Positions 60,312 to 64,000 of a DNA stretch of 64,000 bases are shown here, in pieces. Position 1 is the stretch's first letter. Each line of letters begins with the position of its first letter. A model generated the notes under the pieces. That model saw nothing but the letters and a program-made list of their open reading frames with translations, had not been told where the DNA came from and ran no database searches. A program made the position numbers and the translations under genes. Source of the DNA: an uncultured Oscillospiraceae bacterium (GTDB taxonomy: Bacteria > Bacillota > Clostridia > Oscillospirales > Acutalibacteraceae); NCBI GenBank assembly GCA_900543555.1, contig UQRL01000002.1, forward strand, positions 1-64,000, written 5' to 3'.

Positions 60312-62111
60312 ATGAGCATGAATAAGCAGACAAAAAAACGCCTGATCCTCATTAGCGCCGCCATTGTCGTGGCGGTGGGCCTTGCCATGGGAATCTGGTT
60401 TTTCATACAATACCGCATGGACCACAAAACCGTTGAGGTGCTGGCTGTCAGCGACCCCAGTGTAACCACCACCTATTGGGGGGACACCACATACTCCTCC
60501 GGCACGGTGAAGAGCGACTCCCAGCAGGAGCTGTATCCCTCTGACAGCCAGACTGTTACGGACATCTTTGTGGAGGAGGGGCAGCAAGTCAGCGTGGGCG
60601 ATCCCCTTGTCCAATACGACAAGACCAAACTGGAGCTGGAGCTGGAGTCTAAGGACATCGCCGTGAAACAGGCGGAGATCGAGCTGGACGACGCAGAGGA
60701 TCAGCTGAAAAAGCTGCAAAACACCAAGCCCTATACTACGCCGCGTCCCACCCGGCGCCCTGTGGCCACCCCCACGCCTACCCGGCGGCCCGCCGCCACC
60801 CCCACCCCTACGCCTGCTCCCACGCCTACGCCGGAGCCCACCACGCCCCCTGCGGACGTGACTTTATACAGCCGGCTGGACGCGGACTCTAAGCCCTACT
60901 CGGGCAGCGGCACCACGGAGGACCCCTATGTGTTCCTCTGTACGGAGGACTGCGTGATGACCCGGGAGTTCCTGCTGCGGCTTTTGGGGGACGGCTCTGG
61001 CGCCACCCCTTCCCCGGAGGATGTGCTGACCACCCCCTTTGCCGCCGTGTTCGAGGTGCGGGAGGACAACTCTAACTACGGGGACCTGCTGTACTCCTTC
61101 ACCTTGGACGGCACCCAACTCTCGGGCAGCTTCCAGGTCTCCGATGCCATCACCGGCAGCAACACCCTGGAATCTGTGATGGAGGTCTTTGACGCGCCCT
61201 CCAGCCGCTCCACCCCTACGCCCACACCCAACCCCAACAACTACAACGACATGGGTTACACCCGCCAGGAGCTCAACGACCTGATCGCCAAGAAACGCCA
61301 GGAGATCAAGGATTTGCAGCTGAAGGTGGATCAGGCCGAGCTGGATTTGAAAAAGGCGCAGATTGCCCTGGACAACTCCACCGTGCGCAGCACCATCGAC
61401 GGTGTGGTGCGCACCCTGACCGACGTGGACACCGCCAAAGCCAGCAGCAGCCCCTTCCTGGTGGTTTCCGGCCAGGCCCAGTTTACGGTGACCGGCACCC
61501 TCAGCGAAAGCCTGCTGGGCAGCGTGAAGGTGGGGGACGTGATCTCTGCCATGAGCTACGACACCGGCATGGGATACAGCGCCACCATCACCCAGATCTC
61601 CGATTACCCCTTGGAGGGGAATTATTACAGCGGCTCCGGCAACAGCAACAGCTCCAATTATGAATTCACCGCCGTGCTGGACGGTTCGGAGGGGCTCTCC
61701 AACGGCATGTATCTGGAGCTGACCCTAAATCTGGCGGGAGACACGGACGCCAGCGCTTTCTATCTCTACAAACCCTACATTCGAGAGGATGAGGGCGGAA
61801 GCTATGTGATGAAGGTGGGACCGGACAACCGGCTCTACAAGCAGTACCTCTCCCTGGGAAAATCCATTTACAGCGGCGAATATGTGGAGGTAAAGGGCGG
61901 TTTGACCCAGGAGGACTACATCGCCTTCCCCTATGGGAACGATGTGAAAGAAGGCGTGCGGGCCGTGGTGCAGGGCACGGAGGACCCACCCTTTGCTGAC
62001 CCCGCCTCTGACGCAGGGGCCAGCGCCCCTCTGGATGGCGCAGCTTCTGAGGAGACCTCCTCCGAAGAGGAAACTGTGGATGAAAACGGCAATGTACAGA
62101 TCTTGTTTTAA
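60312..62111 (+). CDS. HlyD-like adaptor protein 2 with insertion domain in the coiled-coil hairpin
   Basis: 599 residues. Membrane anchor 9-33; lipoyl half about 72-103; helix one 104-137 (LELELESKDIAVKQAEIELD); Thr/Pro/Arg-rich linker 141-180; inserted globular region 181-300; second Thr/Pro linker 301-310; helix two 317-353 (LNDLIAKKRQEIKDLQLKVD); second lipoyl half (TIDGVVRTL) and beta domains to about 560; Ser/Glu/Asp-rich end. In Gram-negative relatives the hairpin tip contacts TolC. Here the tip is replaced by the insert. The ATG at 60312 follows GGAAAGGAACGG. It lies 51 bp after the ATPase gene and 18 bp before the permease gene. Confidence 0.87.
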   Translation: MSMNKQTKKRLILISAAIVVAVGLAMGIWFFIQYRMDHKTVEVLAVSDPSVTTTYWGDTTYSSGTVKSDSQQELYPSDSQTVTDIFVEEGQQVSVGDPLVQYDKTKLELELESKDIAVKQAEIELDDAEDQLKKLQNTKPYTTPRPTRRPVATPTPTRRPAATPTPTPAPTPTPEPTTPPADVTLYSRLDADSKPYSGSGTTEDPYVFLCTEDCVMTREFLLRLLGDGSGATPSPEDVLTTPFAAVFEVREDNSNYGDLLYSFTLDGTQLSGSFQVSDAITGSNTLESVMEVFDAPSSRSTPTPTPNPNNYNDMGYTRQELNDLIAKKRQEIKDLQLKVDQAELDLKKAQIALDNSTVRSTIDGVVRTLTDVDTAKASSSPFLVVSGQAQFTVTGTLSESLLGSVKVGDVISAMSYDTGMGYSATITQISDYPLEGNYYSGSGNSNSSNYEFTAVLDGSEGLSNGMYLELTLNLAGDTDASAFYLYKPYIREDEGGSYVMKVGPDNRLYKQYLSLGKSIYSGEYVEVKGGLTQEDYIAFPYGNDVKEGVRAVVQGTEDPPFADPASDAGASAPLDGAASEETSSEEETVDENGNVQILF

Positions 62112-62129
62112 AGGGAGGGCGAACACGAT

Positions 62130-63389
62130 ATGATAGAAAACATCCGCCTTTCCTTCCAAGGGATTTGGGCCCACAAGATGCGCTCTTTCCTCACCATGCT
62201 GGGCATCATCATCGGCATCGCTTCCATTATCTCCATTGTGTCCACCATCAAGGGCACCAACGAACAGATCAAGCAAAACTTGATCGGCGCGGGAAACAAT
62301 GTGGTGCGGGTGCAGCTGTACCGGCAGGATTACGACTATGTGTATGATGTGACCAGCGAAGGGGTGCCGGCAGGGATTTCCCAGGTCAGCGAGGAGCAGT
62401 ACCAGGAGATCTTGGACCTGCCTCAGGTAGAGGACGCGGCGGTGTACAACCGGCGGCAGTACCTGAATGGCTCCATCTTTTACGGCAATCAGGGCATGGA
62501 CGGCTGTGAGATGCTGGGCGTGGACAACAGCTACTTTTCCACCTACGGCTATGGGGTGGACCGGGGCCGCACCTTTGTTCCAGTGGAATTTCAGGAATAC
62601 CGCCCGGTATGCGTGCTGGACAGCAATGCCGCCGAGCAGCTCTTTCAAGGGGAAGATCCCATCGGCAAAACCATAGAGTACAACGCCACCGCGCTGGTGG
62701 TGGTGGGCGTAGTGGAGGAGGACAACAAGTTCCAGCCCACGATCAATTCTATTGACGATTATTACATGTATATGGGCACCTCCAATGCGGGCAAGGTTTT
62801 TGTGCCCAACAGCATATGGCCCTCCATGTTCGCCTATGACGAACCGCAGGAGGTAGCGGTGCGCTGCACCAGCACCGAGGCCATGTCCCCGGTGGGCACA
62901 CAAGTGGCTGACCTGCTCAACGAGGAGAACCAGAACGAAAGCATAAAATACCGGGCAGAGGACGTTCTGCAGCAGGCGCAAGAGCTTCAGCAGCTTTCCA
63001 ACGCCACCAACCAGCAGCTCATCTGGATTGCCAGCATCTCTTTGCTGGTGGGCGGCATCGGCGTTATGAACATCATGTTGGTGTCCGTCACAGAGCGCAC
63101 CCGGGAAATTGGCCTGAAAAAGGCCATTGGGGCCAAAAAGGGCCGCATTTTGTGGCAGTTCCTCACCGAAGCGGCCGTGCTGACCAGCCTGGGAGGCGTC
63201 ATTGGCGTGGGCGCGGGCATTGGCCTGGCACAGCTGGTCTCCCGGCTGACACAAGCCCCCGTTGCCATCAGCGTGCCGTTCATCTTTTTGGCGGTGCTGT
63301 TCTCCATGGCTATCGGCGTGGTATTTGGCCTGCTGCCCTCCATCAAGGCTGCCAACCTGAATCCCATTGACGCCCTGCGCCACGAATGA
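62130..63389 (+). CDS. MacB-like ABC transporter permease
   Basis: 419 residues. TM1 at about 18-42 (LTMLGIIIGIASIISIVSTI), a large extracytoplasmic MacB_PCD domain (about 45-290), then three helices in the FtsX domain (about 305-415) with SVTERTREIGLKKAIGAKKGRILWQFL and the closing LLPSIKAANLNPIDALRHE. This type VII ABC architecture drives conformational export of peptides, antibiotics or lipoproteins through mechanotransmission. It is the last gene of the operon. ATG at 62130 follows AAAGGGAGGG. Confidence 0.94.
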   Translation: MIENIRLSFQGIWAHKMRSFLTMLGIIIGIASIISIVSTIKGTNEQIKQNLIGAGNNVVRVQLYRQDYDYVYDVTSEGVPAGISQVSEEQYQEILDLPQVEDAAVYNRRQYLNGSIFYGNQGMDGCEMLGVDNSYFSTYGYGVDRGRTFVPVEFQEYRPVCVLDSNAAEQLFQGEDPIGKTIEYNATALVVVGVVEEDNKFQPTINSIDDYYMYMGTSNAGKVFVPNSIWPSMFAYDEPQEVAVRCTSTEAMSPVGTQVADLLNEENQNESIKYRAEDVLQQAQELQQLSNATNQQLIWIASISLLVGGIGVMNIMLVSVTERTREIGLKKAIGAKKGRILWQFLTEAAVLTSLGGVIGVGAGIGLAQLVSRLTQAPVAISVPFIFLAVLFSMAIGVVFGLLPSIKAANLNPIDALRHE

Positions 63390-63546
63390 GCCGGGTGGCC
63401 CCGGCGGGACAATTCGCGCACGCGCCTAGGGGCGCGGAGTTTGGGGGCGTGGGCTGGTTTTGCGGCCCGCGCTAGGACATTGGTAAACATTGGCAAAATG
63501 AAAAAGCGCTCTGCTAAGGAGTGTTTTTTTCGCAAGGAGGGAGGTG

Positions 63547-64000
63547 ATGTACCTCAACGCAATTGAACGCACCGGCGGGGACTTTTCCGGGGAGGACAGC
63601 TATCTCCAGGACATCCCTGCCATCAAGGGGCTCTCCCTGTTGGAGCTGCGCCAGCCCGTCACCTTTTTGGTGGGGGAAAACGGCAGCGGCAAGTCCACTT
63701 TGCTGGAGGCCGTGGCCCTGGCCCTGGGGTTCAATCCAGAAGGGGGCTCCCGGAACTTCGCCTTTTCCACCCGGGACACCCACTCTGGGCTGCATGACTA
63801 CCTGCGGCTGCACCGGGGCCCCTACCGCCCCAAGGACGGGTTTTTCCTCCGAGCGGAGAGCTTTTACAACACCGCCACAGAGGTGGAAGAACTCTCCAAA
63901 AGGAGCCTCTCTGCGCCTCCGGAGGAGTTTTACCGGAACTACGGCGGCAAGTCTTTGCACCACCAGTCCCACGGGGAGAGCTTTCTCAGCCTGGTGCACA
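63547..64000 (+). CDS. AAA family ATPase, partial at the window end
   Basis: At least 151 codons, open to the end of the window. It starts MYLNAIERTGG after GGAGGGAGGTG. Walker A is FLVGENGSGKSTLLEAVALALG (about 46-67). The LRAESFYNTATEVEEL and HQSHGESFLSLV stretches that follow are typical of the small predicted ATPases (COG3910-like, SMC/RecF-type nucleotide-binding fold) found in many bacteria. The Walker B and C-terminal parts lie outside the window, so the role cannot be judged. The gap 63390-63546 holds G+C-rich inverted repeats (GCGCCTAGGGGCGC near 63424) and no gene. Confidence 0.85.
   Translation, partial: MYLNAIERTGGDFSGEDSYLQDIPAIKGLSLLELRQPVTFLVGENGSGKSTLLEAVALALGFNPEGGSRNFAFSTRDTHSGLHDYLRLHRGPYRPKDGFFLRAESFYNTATEVEELSKRSLSAPPEEFYRNYGGKSLHHQSHGESFLSLVH

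Noticed and set aside
60740-60850. Thr/Pro coding repeats in adaptor 2 as a DNA-level satellite
   Set aside because: The repeat keeps the reading frame and codes for a linker inside a conserved protein; no copies outside the gene.

Overview
The window is 64 kb of chromosome from a G+C-rich, endospore-forming, anaerobic member of the Clostridia. It is most like the gut Oscillospiraceae/Ruminococcaceae (Flavonifractor and relatives), but the sequence alone does not name a species. The evidence is spoIIE, DUF1540 protein, T-box leaders on aminoacyl-tRNA synthetases, an NfnAB electron-bifurcating transhydrogenase, high-molecular-weight rubredoxin, ThiT with a TPP riboswitch, a four-gene glg operon with GlgD, and strong Shine-Dalgarno sites with many ATGA/GTGA gene overlaps.

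Layout. 1-1709: tandem structured repeat, then tatD and its linked radical SAM gene. 1797-4355: an operon of a PLP aminotransferase and trpS behind a T-box whose specifier reads UGG (Trp). 4514-6948: spoIIE. 7011-11050: a compact phage-derived cassette with an S24-type repressor diverging from a leftward operon that ends terS-terL-XhlA-like-holin. It has no portal, capsid, tail, lysin or integrase, and three 12-bp operators lie exactly 30 bp apart between the repressor and the operon. This is the most unusual region. 11130-13472: nfnAB. 13533-16882: HAD phosphatase, DUF1540 protein, serine hydrolase, and ThiT under a TPP riboswitch. 16940-20097: two paralogous O-antigen-ligase-like membrane proteins. 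20332-26401: glycogen operon glgBCDA, where GlgB carries a histone-like Lys/Ala/Pro tail. 26703-30238: ileS behind an Ile T-box. 30261-30902: a MATE pseudogene with an internal deletion.

30976-38380: DUF4965 protein, tRNA-Leu with a tandem repeat of tRNA-end/terminator units, a lower-G+C hypothetical gene with decayed flanks, trmO, a beta-helix protein, a histidine phosphatase and a truncated UPP-synthase-like gene. 38421-38790: a copy of the same repeat unit next to tRNA-Pro and tRNA-Gln. 38845-49778: hisHF, GNAT, glpK, an ADP-ribosylglycohydrolase pair, DUF4097 protein, a GHKL-like membrane protein, a NahK-like sugar kinase, a Gfo/Idh/MocA oxidoreductase and a membrane protein. 49965-57223: rubredoxin fusion, rarA, glyA, nth, DUF362 ferredoxin, RNase H and cysK. 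57358-63389: a MacAB-like export operon in the order adaptor-ATPase-adaptor-permease, with an insertion domain in the second adaptor and a long proline-rich tail on the ATPase. 63547-end: the start of an AAA ATPase, cut by the window.

Most of the window is core metabolism and information processing in short, terminator-bounded units. The accessory signals are the terminase-holin cassette, the tRNA-linked repeats with truncated neighbours, the lower-G+C genes at 33523 and 40476, and the divergent export operon.
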